NCBI RefSeq assembly: GCF_900184245.1
Contig: NZ_FXXB01000004.1
Span: 248,001 to 312,000 of the forward strand
DNA from: Brachybacterium massiliense
Lineage (GTDB): Bacteria > Actinomycetota > Actinomycetes > Actinomycetales > Dermabacteraceae
Direction: 5' to 3'
Length of the DNA: 64,000 nt
Positions within the stretch are counted from its first letter, which is position 1, and every line of letters starts with the position of its first letter. Shown here in pieces: positions 24,116 through 31,656 of this stretch. The notes under the pieces are model-generated. The model searched no databases. It saw only the letters and a list, made by a program, of their open reading frames with translations, and was not told the DNA's origin. The position numbers and the translations under genes were made by a program.

Positions 24116-24484
24116 GGGTACATGATCTCAGGCCGTACTACCCGGTGGTCACGTTCTCGCGCGACCGCTTAGAGCGCGACACGCCGGGAGATTCCTTGGG
24201 ATACGGAATCGCGCGCCTGTGCGCCCGCGCAATCAGGTGGAAGCGTCCTGGCACGTCATAGGAGAAAGTGCTGTGCGTGTACGCAACGCGAAACCCCTAC
24301 ATGTTGGGTCGCGCGAAGCCTTCTCGCCCAACATGTAGGGGTGCGTGTCGGGCTCGCTCGGTAGAATGTGGGCGGCTGGGGATACCAACCCCAGCCGCTG
24401 ATCGGCGAACCTCGGACGTCACTGTAGGAAGTGGATCCCGAGAGTATCAGGCACCGTGCCTGCTGCCGGAGAAAGGAGACGGAA
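24116..24484. promoter_or_regulatory. Structured intergenic region with two perfect hairpins
   Basis: Between the divergent restriction gene and the small repeat-protein gene lie two strong hairpins. CCCCTACATGTTGGG (24294-24308) pairs perfectly with 24327-24341 around 18 bases, with further pairing inside (CGCGAAG/CTTCTCG with a bulge). GCGGCTGGGG (24372-24381) pairs perfectly with 24389-24398 around a 7-base loop. A transcript toward 24485 would start with both. It may be a structured leader or small RNA, or the control region of the restriction gene. Confidence 0.6.
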
Positions 24485-24700
24485 ATGGCCAAGAGTCGAT
24501 CCGTCACCAGGAGCGCTCGTACGGGGCGCTTCGTCACCAAGTCCCACGCGAAGAGGTCGCCGCGCACGACGACCACCGAGCGAGTGGGGCCCGGGACCTC
24601 CAACAGCCGCCAGGTGACGCGGTCCGCTAGCTCGGGCCGGTTCGTCACCACGCGATGGGGTGACCAGAACCCCGGGGGGACGGTCAGGCAGAAGGTCTGA
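24485..24700 (+). CDS. Small basic protein made of a duplicated VTRSA-GRFVT repeat
   Basis: The ATG at 24485 has a strong AAGGAGA ribosome-binding site. The 71-residue product holds two copies of one motif: VTRSARTGRFVTKSHAKR near the start and VTRSASSGRFVTTRWGDQ near the end, linked by RTTTTERVGPGTSNSR. It is strongly basic and soluble. Similar repeat proteins occur widely in actinobacteria as far as I recall, without an assigned function; DNA or RNA binding is plausible from charge. It lies behind two hairpins, between restriction and AbiE genes. Confidence 0.75.
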   Translation: MAKSRSVTRSARTGRFVTKSHAKRSPRTTTTERVGPGTSNSRQVTRSASSGRFVTTRWGDQNPGGTVRQKV

Positions 24701-24802
24701 CCTGACGTGGGTGGGTGGCGCCATCCAGCGCCATCCACCCCTTCTCTCGAGAACGGTCCGTACCGGGGTGTCCAGCGCTTCGATTGTATCGCTAGCTCTT
24801 TA

Positions 24803-24850
24803 CTCGATACTGCAAAAGTCGCTCTCAGGGGCTACAGTTGCAGTACCGAG
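24803..24850. promoter_or_regulatory. AbiE operator: inverted repeat upstream of abiEi
   Basis: CTCGATACTGCAA at 24803-24815 and TTGCAGTACCGAG at 24838-24850 pair at 12 of 13 positions with 22 bases between. AbiEi antitoxins bind two inverted repeats in their own promoter to repress the operon; position and layout match. Confidence 0.65.
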
Positions 24851-24867
24851 CATGGTGGAGGTGGCTG

Positions 24868-25932
24868 ATGCGTGCGAGTGATGCGCTGACTGTGCTGGAG
24901 CAGTTGGGGTCGGGGCAGTGGGGGCTGGTGACTACTGCTCAGGCAGCTGCTCTGGGGGTGACGCGCCCGGATCTTGGTCGACTTATGGGAGCTGGATCTG
25001 TGCAGCGGGTTCGGCACGGGGTGTACGCGCTGGCCTCGGCTGGGTACGGGCCGTTGCAGGATCTGCAGGCGGCGTGGCTGGCTACAGATCCCCGCACGGC
25101 GGGGGAGGCCAGGGTGATGGGAGGCGATGATGTCGTCGTCTCGCATGTCTCAGCGGCTCAGGTGCATGGGCTCGGTGACCTGATCGCCATGGCGCATGAG
25201 TTCACGTCGCCGCGGCGACGCCAGACGGCACAGCCTGACGTGCGGTTTCACCGCCTCGACCTGCCGGACGAAGACCGTGCGGTGGTGGATGGGCTGCCGG
25301 TGACGTCGGTCGTGCGGACGGTCGCCGACTTGGTGGCCTCGGCGACTGACTTCGATCATCTCGCGTCGGTGGTGCGGGATGCGTTATCGCTCCCGGACGT
25401 GCGTCACGACATGCTTGCTGCGCGCCTGGACGCCGGCGCCGGCCGCTACGGCTTCGAGGACGGCGATGAGCTCGTCAGCGCGTGCTTGGAGAGTGCCGGG
25501 TTGCCAACTGTCGCTGCGAATCTCGTCTCCAGCGATGCGTTTCTTCGGTCGCTGGTAGAGCCGCTCAGTCGGCAGCTCGTCGAGAGTATTCAGGGAACGT
25601 TCACTCGTAGCTTCCTGCAGGGTGGGACGGGGGTGGCGCCGACGATGCAGAACCTTCAGAAAGTCATTTCGCTGGACCATCTCACCGGTCCCATCGCTGA
25701 GTTGATGCGTCAGAACTCGGCACTGTTCGTGCCACCGAACCCGCGTGTGACCGCGGCAGCGCTGGAACACCTCGCCGCCTCTAGTCCATGGACCAAGGTC
25801 ATCGAGACAGGCTTAGCAGCGAGTGGGGCCCGGAATGACATGAGCGAGCGTCACGAGCGCGAGGACGAGGTGCCGGAAGGCAGCGACGATGAAGATGCAG
25901 AGGAGGGACAGTGCCACGATGGTGACGAATAG
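24868..25932 (+). CDS. abiEi: AbiEi-type antitoxin (type IV toxin-antitoxin)
   Basis: A 354-residue protein. The N-terminal winged-helix domain (QWGLVTTAQAAALGVTRPDL, then VQRVRHGVYALASAGYG) is the AbiEi DNA-binding part. The C-terminal antitoxin domain includes VVVSHVSAAQVHGLGDLI and RVVDGLPVTS-like segments around residues 90-170. It represses its own operon and counteracts AbiEii. The long acidic tail (DEVPEGSDDEDAEEGQ) beyond residue 330 is unusual. The ATG at 24868 follows GGTGGAGGTGG and lies 17 bases after the operator. The stop overlaps the start of the toxin gene. Confidence 0.85.
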   Translation: MRASDALTVLEQLGSGQWGLVTTAQAAALGVTRPDLGRLMGAGSVQRVRHGVYALASAGYGPLQDLQAAWLATDPRTAGEARVMGGDDVVVSHVSAAQVHGLGDLIAMAHEFTSPRRRQTAQPDVRFHRLDLPDEDRAVVDGLPVTSVVRTVADLVASATDFDHLASVVRDALSLPDVRHDMLAARLDAGAGRYGFEDGDELVSACLESAGLPTVAANLVSSDAFLRSLVEPLSRQLVESIQGTFTRSFLQGGTGVAPTMQNLQKVISLDHLTGPIAELMRQNSALFVPPNPRVTAAALEHLAASSPWTKVIETGLAASGARNDMSERHEREDEVPEGSDDEDAEEGQCHDGDE

Positions 25933-26845
25933 GCCGGCTCCCAGTTCGCCGGCGGCGCTACGTGCGTCGCTGAACAGTCTGCTGAAGAACGAGGCTCGGC
26001 GTCGCGGCGTGACGGTCGAGTTGGTGCGCAAGCAGTACATCTTCACGGTGTTCTTCCGCCGCGTATTCGCTCGCGAACAGACGGGATGGATGCTGCTGGG
26101 TGGCAACGCCCTGTTGATCCGCACGGGCGGTGGGCGGTTCACCCGGGACATCGACCTCGCTCGCGCGAGCGGATGGGAGAGCCCGGAGGCGCTACTCACC
26201 GAGCTTCGCGACCTCGTCGCTGACGAGCCAACGGACGGCTTCCGTTTCGAGGTGACCGGGGTGCTCGAGCACGATCGCACCGATGCGTACGGGTATGGGA
26301 CGGCCACGTCAAAAGTCGGTGTCAGATCATTTCTCGGTGCGGTGCCGTTCGAACCGTTCTCGATCGACATCAGCGTGCGCCGACACGTCGAGGGGCCGGT
26401 GGATCGCATCGCGCCGATGCAGGTCATCGATCACCCGTCACTGATAGACCTGCCGCTGATCCCGACAGTGCCGGTGGAGAACCATCTGGCAGACAAGATC
26501 TGCGCGATGTACGAACCGCACGAAACCGGCGTCTCCACGCGCTACCGCGATCTCGCGGACATCGTGCGCATCATCAAAGACCTCCGGTTCAATGCAGGCC
26601 AGCTCGACAAGCTCCTCGAGCACGAAAGCCAGCGCCGCCGTATCCAGCGTCCCGGCGCGCTGACATCGCCAGGCAGCCAGTGGTCCACCGGGTACGAGAG
26701 CGCGGCGCGCGGCTTCGCCGAGTTCCCCGTCGAACTGCAGTCACTGGATGCATCGCTCGCGTACGCCAGCGGCTGCTTAACCGATGTGCTGGCGCGCCAT
26801 CGCCGAACCGGGACGTGGGACCCCGAGGCGCAGGCGTGGGCGTGA
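25919..26845 (+). CDS. abiEii: AbiEii-type nucleotidyltransferase toxin
   Basis: A 308-residue DUF1814-type toxin of the DNA polymerase beta superfamily. The active-site motif GGNALLIRTGGGRFTRDIDL provides the GG, Arg and D-x-D residues; a second acidic residue lies in EPFSIDISV, and LPLIPTVPVENHLADKICAM with YRDLADIVRI are family-typical. AbiEii blocks growth by adding nucleotides to tRNA or similar targets, a phage-abortive mechanism. The ATG at 25919 overlaps the antitoxin stop by 14 bases, the usual coupling for this pair. Confidence 0.88.
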   Translation: MVTNRPAPSSPAALRASLNSLLKNEARRRGVTVELVRKQYIFTVFFRRVFAREQTGWMLLGGNALLIRTGGGRFTRDIDLARASGWESPEALLTELRDLVADEPTDGFRFEVTGVLEHDRTDAYGYGTATSKVGVRSFLGAVPFEPFSIDISVRRHVEGPVDRIAPMQVIDHPSLIDLPLIPTVPVENHLADKICAMYEPHETGVSTRYRDLADIVRIIKDLRFNAGQLDKLLEHESQRRRIQRPGALTSPGSQWSTGYESAARGFAEFPVELQSLDASLAYASGCLTDVLARHRRTGTWDPEAQAWA

Positions 26846-27002
26846 GGGCCCGTCTCTGCGGTAGAGGCGGCACCGGACGCTCCCACCCTCAGTGCTTCGC
26901 TGGTTTCCTCGCAGTGGGAAGGCCCGCCGGCGACAGCGAGTTCACGGCCGTTGCGTCAAGCAGCCAGGCTGGGCACGGGGGACAGGCCACGGCACACCTT
27001 GT
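26846..27002. other. Intergenic stretch between abiEii and the left dif-like site
   Basis: No ribosome-binding sites or recognisable products. I see nothing beyond the approach to the dif-like site. Confidence 0.4.
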
Positions 27003-27028
27003 AGTGCACATAATAGAAGTTATGCGAA
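27003..27028 (+). repeat. Left dif-like site
   Basis: Arms AGTGCACATAAT and TTATGCGAA flank a 5-base centre. It matches 33403-33428 at 21 of 26 positions, mismatches falling mainly in the centre, in the same orientation. The arm pattern resembles XerCD dif sites (the E. coli site begins GGTGCGCATAAT and has TTATG on the other arm). Confidence 0.7.
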
Positions 27029-27114
27029 TGGGTCATCCTTCGCGAGGCACGGAAAGATGTCTCGGATGCGAGAGGTTCCGAGGCCTCCTGGTCCTTCTCT
27101 GCTGCTGGTAGCAG

Positions 27115-28131
27115 TCAGCTTCTGACAGCCTTCTGTGGCAGGGACGGTCCGCATCCGCAGCTCGACCGGATGGCGAGCTGGGGGACCAGCCTCACGGCGC
27201 CCACAGCCATGTCGGGCCCGAGCAAGTCGAAGGCGCACCGCACCATGTCGTCCACCGGTTGCGTGACAGAGGTGACTGGAGGGCGGGCGTAGCGCATCTC
27301 CTCCGTCCCGTCGAAGGAGATCAGCGCGACGTCGTCGGGAGTGCTCAAGCCGTGCTGGTGCAGACCGAGAAGGATCCCGGAGGCGATCTCATCGGAGGCA
27401 GCGAAGACTGCTGTCGGTGGCCCGGGCATCTCGAGCAGCTCGGTCGCGGCAGCGAGTCCCGCATCCCGCGAGTACTCGGTGCGCAGGGTGAGGTCGGCAG
27501 GGAGGTCGGCGACCGCGAGGGCGTCGGACCAGCCGCGACGTCGCGCTTCCTCGGGGTCCGCAGGACCGGTGTAGGCAATCCGTTGATGCCCATGGCCAAT
27601 CAGGTGAGAGACGGCCTCGAACGCTCCTGCATAGCGATCCACGATGACGCTGCGGATCCCCGCGATCTCGGTGGGTTGGTTGAGGAGAACAACGGAAGTT
27701 TCGGAGTTCTCCATTCGCAGCAGATCGCCTCGAGTTACCTCGTTCGCGATGAGAACCCCATCGAGCTGCAGCGAAGCGATCCGGGTGACGACCTCCAGCA
27801 CCCCAGAATCCGCCGAGTTCATGACCACCGTCGCAAGGCCGCGCGCCCGCGCCTGCGCCTCGATGCGGTCGGTCAGCCAGGCGAAGAACGGGTTGCTAAC
27901 CCCCGGCACCACCAGGCCGATCTGCGAGGTACTGCCGAGCTTCAGGGCACGTGCCGTGGCGTTTGGGCGGTACCCCAGTAGCCTCACGGCCTCCAGGACG
28001 CGCTGTTTCGTTGCCTCCGCCACCGGTCGCGGGCCGTCGTTGAGCGCGTAGCTGACCACGGCCGTACTGACGCCGGCCAGGCGGGCGACGTCCGCTCGGG
28101 TGACCCGGCGATCGGAGGGAGGTGCGGTCAT
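27115..28131 (-). CDS. LacI-family transcriptional regulator
   Basis: A 338-residue repressor. The N-terminal LacI helix-turn-helix reads VTRADVARLAGVSTAVVSYA, and the hinge RPNATARALKLG precedes a periplasmic-binding-protein-like sensor domain (GLVVPGVSNPFFAWLTDRIE, VFAASDEIASGILLGLHQHG, DVALISFDGTEEM). It probably represses the divergent sugar operons until an inducer sugar binds. The ATG overlaps the stop of the dehydrogenase gene (ATGA), so the two are cotranscribed leftward. A Cys-rich end (CGCGPS) is slightly unusual. Confidence 0.93.
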   Translation of the reverse strand: MTAPPSDRRVTRADVARLAGVSTAVVSYALNDGPRPVAEATKQRVLEAVRLLGYRPNATARALKLGSTSQIGLVVPGVSNPFFAWLTDRIEAQARARGLATVVMNSADSGVLEVVTRIASLQLDGVLIANEVTRGDLLRMENSETSVVLLNQPTEIAGIRSVIVDRYAGAFEAVSHLIGHGHQRIAYTGPADPEEARRRGWSDALAVADLPADLTLRTEYSRDAGLAAATELLEMPGPPTAVFAASDEIASGILLGLHQHGLSTPDDVALISFDGTEEMRYARPPVTSVTQPVDDMVRCAFDLLGPDMAVGAVRLVPQLAIRSSCGCGPSLPQKAVRS

Positions 28132-29336
28132 CGTGGGAGGCTCTGCGGTGCGTCGCCGAAATCGTCGATCGGGAGTCGCTGACCATCGCGCAGCGCCGAC
28201 TGATGGGCGACGATGCCGGGCAAGGTGAAGCGCGCCGCCACCCAGGCGTTGACCGCGGGCAGGCGGCGCTCCTCCACGGCGCTGACGAACTCGTGCACGA
28301 GCAGATGATGCGCGCCCTCGTGCCCGTTGGGCAAACCCGTCAGCTCCTTGGGCAGCGCGCTGGTGTCGTGGACGGCGGCATGGCCGGAGACGAAGGCATC
28401 ACGTAGCTCGGGAGCAACATGCGCCAGGGAGGGGTCATCAAGGCTCAGCGTGCTCTCCGTGCGGATCAGGTCCGAGACATCGGTGGCCTCGCGCTTGTCC
28501 TGCCACAGCGAGGTGGTGGCGAGCTGCTCGAAGCTGGCGTCCGTCCCGAAGAACCGGAACCGGGACTCGCGGATGTGCGAGGGGTAGCCAACCCGCCTCA
28601 TCTCGTTCGTGCGCACCGCGCCGCCGTCGGCAAGCTCGAACAGCGCCGTCGCGTTGGAGATGTCGTTGTCCCACATGCTCACCTCGCGATCGAACACCCC
28701 ATCTTCGAGATGATCGCGCATGCCGATGCAACTGACACTCACGGCGTGGCTGGGCCAGGCCCCAAGGACTCCACCCAGGGCGTGCGTCGGGTACATCATC
28801 GGCGGGTAGCTCGCAGTGGACCGCCACTGCTGGCCACCGGAGTACTCGTAGGCCTTGTAGAAGCCGAGGTCCATGTCGTGCACATAGTCGCCCTCGGCGT
28901 AGAACAGGCGACCGAAAGCGCCCTCGGCGAGCTTGGTACGCGCATAGACGGTGGCCGGGTTGTAGTAGCTGGTCTCACCCATCATGTAGGTCAGCCCCGT
29001 CTCCCGGACCGCCTCGATAATCGCGGCGATCTCCTCCCGCGTGATCGCCATCGGAACCGCGGAGTAGACGTGCTTGCCGGCACGCAGCGCCGCGACGACG
29101 AGGGGCCCATGGGTCCAGCGCTGCGTGAAGATCGCGACCGCATCGACGTCTGACTCGAGCATCGTCTCGAAGTTCGGGAGTGTGCCGTCGAGATTCTCTC
29201 GCTCCACCAGGGCCGCAGCGCGCTCCGGACGCAGGTCCGTGGCCAGCACCCGGTCGATACCGGGGTGGGCCTTGAACAGTCGCGCGAAATGGCCGGAGAA
29301 CTGACCGGCACCGACGAATCCCAACGTGAACGTCAT
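28128..29336 (-). CDS. Gfo/Idh/MocA-family oxidoreductase
   Basis: A 402-residue NAD(P)-dependent dehydrogenase. The N-terminal Rossmann fold opens TFTLGFVGAGQFSGHFARLF; GKHVYSAVPMAITREE corresponds to the conserved EKP-type motif but with AVP in place of EKP, so the usual catalytic lysine appears absent there. The C-terminal domain contains GGVLGAWPSHAVSVSC and AHHLLVHEFVSAVEE. It probably oxidises or epimerises the imported sugar. The ATG at 29336 follows GAGGAAAC; the open frame upstream is antisense to the promoter region. Confidence 0.88.
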   Translation of the reverse strand: MTFTLGFVGAGQFSGHFARLFKAHPGIDRVLATDLRPERAAALVERENLDGTLPNFETMLESDVDAVAIFTQRWTHGPLVVAALRAGKHVYSAVPMAITREEIAAIIEAVRETGLTYMMGETSYYNPATVYARTKLAEGAFGRLFYAEGDYVHDMDLGFYKAYEYSGGQQWRSTASYPPMMYPTHALGGVLGAWPSHAVSVSCIGMRDHLEDGVFDREVSMWDNDISNATALFELADGGAVRTNEMRRVGYPSHIRESRFRFFGTDASFEQLATTSLWQDKREATDVSDLIRTESTLSLDDPSLAHVAPELRDAFVSGHAAVHDTSALPKELTGLPNGHEGAHHLLVHEFVSAVEERRLPAVNAWVAARFTLPGIVAHQSALRDGQRLPIDDFGDAPQSLPR

Positions 29337-29646
29337 CGTTTCCTCTTCTCTGCGGGGTGGCGCTGATGCCACAGCGCAGCCGGAGTCTACTCGAATAGAT
29401 GCGTGATGCAAGGACGGAGAGGGAGAGCCCTCGCTAGCCAGCACCTGCCGGCGCGACGCCAGACGCGACGGCTTCGGAGATGCGCACTGCCTGGAAATTT
29501 GTTGGATCGACCGTGAGGCTCGTGCGTCAAGAAGCTTCGAAGTGGACCTTGTGGTCATTGATCTACACGTGTAGGTTGCGGTGCCAGATGCCGGTCGCCT
29601 TTCAAGCGCGGGACCGGTGCGCAGAGGCTTTCGACGAGGAGGGCAC
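29337..29646. promoter_or_regulatory. Divergent promoter of the sugar module with two LacI-like operators
   Basis: CTACACGTGTAG at 29563-29574 is a perfect palindrome with central CG. CTACTCGAATAG at 29387-29398 matches its own complement at 10 of 12 positions and shares CTA/TAG ends and central CG. Each lies near one of the two divergent genes. LacI-family operators usually have a central CG, so these are good candidates. Confidence 0.55.
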
Positions 29647-30660
29647 ATGGCAGGCCACGCGGCGCCCGACGCGGCACCCAGCACGATGACGACGGACAGC
29701 ACACCGGCATACCCACCGGATGATGGGCGGCCGGGGCCCCGTCTTTCCCTGGACCGGCGCCGCCGGCGGTTGCGCCGGGACCTGCCGCTCATCCTCATCG
29801 GGGTGCCGGGCATCGCTCTGCTGCTCGCGTTCCACTACCTGCCGCTGCTGGGGAACGTGATCGCCTTCAAGGACTACCAGCCCTATCTCGGGATCGCAGA
29901 GAGCCCCTGGGTGGGGTGGGAGAACTTCCGGGTGATCGTCAACGGCGACCCGGCTTTCCTCAACGCCCTGAAGAACACGCTGATCCTGCTGTTCCTCCAG
30001 GTGGTTGTCGTCTTCCCCGCACCCATCGTGCTCGCGCTGGTGCTGAACTCCCTGCTCTCGGAGCGGCTGAAGCGTCTCGTCCAGAGCGTGCTGTACATGC
30101 CGCACTTCCTGTCCTGGGTGATCGTGGTGGCGCTGTTCCAGTCGATGCTCGGAGGCAGCGGCATGATCAACAGCTGGCTGCGCGCCAACGGGCACGCCAC
30201 CTTCGACCTGATCGGGAACTCGGACCTCTTCAAGCTGCTGCTGACCAGTCAGATCATCTGGAAAGACACCGGGTGGGCGACGATCCTCTTCCTCGCCGCG
30301 CTGTCTCAGATCTCCGCGGAGCTGTACGAAGCTGCGAGCGTGGACGGCGCCGGACGGATCCGCCAGATGTGGAGCGTCACACTGCCCGGCATGCGCGGCA
30401 TCATCATCCTCCTGCTCATCCTGCGGCTCGGAGACGCCCTCACCGTCGGCTTCGAGCAGATCGTGCTCCAACAGGGGCCGGTAGGTATCGGGGTCAGTGA
30501 AGTCCTCGACACCTACGTCTACAACCAAGGAATTCTCGGCGGGCAATGGGGGGTCGCTGCCGCCGTCGGCCTGGTCAAGGGCATCGTCGGCGTGGTGATG
30601 GTAATCGGCGCCAACAAGCTGGCCCACATCTTCGGAGAGGACGGGATCTACCGCTCATGA
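29647..30660 (+). CDS. ABC sugar transporter permease (LplB/MalF-like)
   Basis: A 337-residue carbohydrate permease with six membrane segments after a basic 40-residue cytoplasmic start. LPLILIGVPGIALLLAFHYL and FKDYQPYLGI are typical of the polysaccharide (LplB/YtcP) subgroup, and EAASVDGAGRIRQMWSVTLP is the EAA loop that contacts the ATPase. The ATG at 29647 has GAGGAGGGCAC ahead. It overlaps the next permease by ATGA. The module has no ATPase, so a shared MsmK/UgpC-type ATPase elsewhere must power it. Confidence 0.92.
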   Translation: MAGHAAPDAAPSTMTTDSTPAYPPDDGRPGPRLSLDRRRRRLRRDLPLILIGVPGIALLLAFHYLPLLGNVIAFKDYQPYLGIAESPWVGWENFRVIVNGDPAFLNALKNTLILLFLQVVVVFPAPIVLALVLNSLLSERLKRLVQSVLYMPHFLSWVIVVALFQSMLGGSGMINSWLRANGHATFDLIGNSDLFKLLLTSQIIWKDTGWATILFLAALSQISAELYEAASVDGAGRIRQMWSVTLPGMRGIIILLLILRLGDALTVGFEQIVLQQGPVGIGVSEVLDTYVYNQGILGGQWGVAAAVGLVKGIVGVVMVIGANKLAHIFGEDGIYRS

Positions 30661-31613
30661 CAACCCCTCAGCTGGCCAAAGCGCCCCGGGCCATCACGTC
30701 CCCCGAACGTCGAGGCAGGCGGCGTCCCCGGATGATCCAGGGCACCCCACCGCCAGGAATTGCCGCGCGGATCATCAAGGGCATCATCCTGACCATCGCC
30801 TGCCTGCTGGTGATCATCCCGTTTACCGGAGTCATCTCCACGAGCCTGGCGAGTCCTGAATCCGTAGCCCGTGCGGGTGGGTTCGTGATCATTCCCGACT
30901 CGATTAACTTCGGCGCCTACCGCGCGATCTTCTCCGGGGGAGTGGTCTCTCGGGCGGTCTGGGTGAGCATCGGGGTCACAGTCGCCGGCACGGCGATCAG
31001 CCTCGCGGTGACCACCATGCTCGCCTACGCGCTTAGCCGCCGCGGCAGCGTCGGTCAGCGCCCCATGCTCTTCCTGGTCCTGGGTGCGATCCTCTTCGCC
31101 CCTGGCATGATCCCGACCTACCTCGTCGTGAAGTCCTTCGGGTTGCTCGACAGCTATTGGGCGCTGATCCTCCCCACTGCGGTGAGCGCCTTCAACGTGA
31201 TCGTGGTGCGCTCCTTCTTCATGAGCATCCCGCAGGAACTGATCGACAGCGCCCGAGTGGACGGCGCCTCAGAGTGGATGACCTTCACCCGCATCGTGTT
31301 GCCGCTGTCCAAGGCCGCACTGGCCGTCATCGGTCTGTTCTACGCCGTCGGCTACTGGAACGCGTTCTTCAACGCCCTGCTGTACATGAACGACACCAGC
31401 AAGTGGCCCCTGCAGCTGGTGCTGCGCGCCTACGTCGTGGACGGCTCCTCCCTCAGCTCGAGTCAGCTCGCGGGCGCCGACGGAGCGTTCCCACCCCAAC
31501 AGTCACTGCAGATGGCGATCCTCGTCGTCTCCGTCGTGCCGATCCTCATCGTCTACCCGTTCCTGCAAAAGCACTTCGCCAAGGGAGTGCTCACCGGCGC
31601 GGTCAAGGGCTGA
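30657..31613 (+). CDS. ABC sugar transporter permease (LplC/MalG-like)
   Basis: A 318-residue second permease of the same importer, six membrane segments. The EAA loop reads DSARVDGASEWMTFTRIVLP, and MIPTYLVVKSFGLLDSYWAL is characteristic of LplC/YtcQ-partner permeases. Coupled to the first permease by ATGA, and followed 43 bases later by the binding-protein gene. Confidence 0.93.
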   Translation: MTTPQLAKAPRAITSPERRGRRRPRMIQGTPPPGIAARIIKGIILTIACLLVIIPFTGVISTSLASPESVARAGGFVIIPDSINFGAYRAIFSGGVVSRAVWVSIGVTVAGTAISLAVTTMLAYALSRRGSVGQRPMLFLVLGAILFAPGMIPTYLVVKSFGLLDSYWALILPTAVSAFNVIVVRSFFMSIPQELIDSARVDGASEWMTFTRIVLPLSKAALAVIGLFYAVGYWNAFFNALLYMNDTSKWPLQLVLRAYVVDGSSLSSSQLAGADGAFPPQQSLQMAILVVSVVPILIVYPFLQKHFAKGVLTGAVKG

Positions 31614-31656
31614 CCGCACCCGCCTCACCACCCGCATCGCAACCACAGGAGAGAAA

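Noticed and set aside
21893-24172. Large plus-strand frames opposite the MmeI-like gene
   Set aside because: Shadows of a high-GC coding strand; the minus strand holds nuclease and methyltransferase motifs.
28128-29813. 561-codon version of the Gfo/Idh gene
   Set aside because: The Rossmann fold begins at 29336; the extra N-terminus crosses the divergent promoter and looks non-coding.
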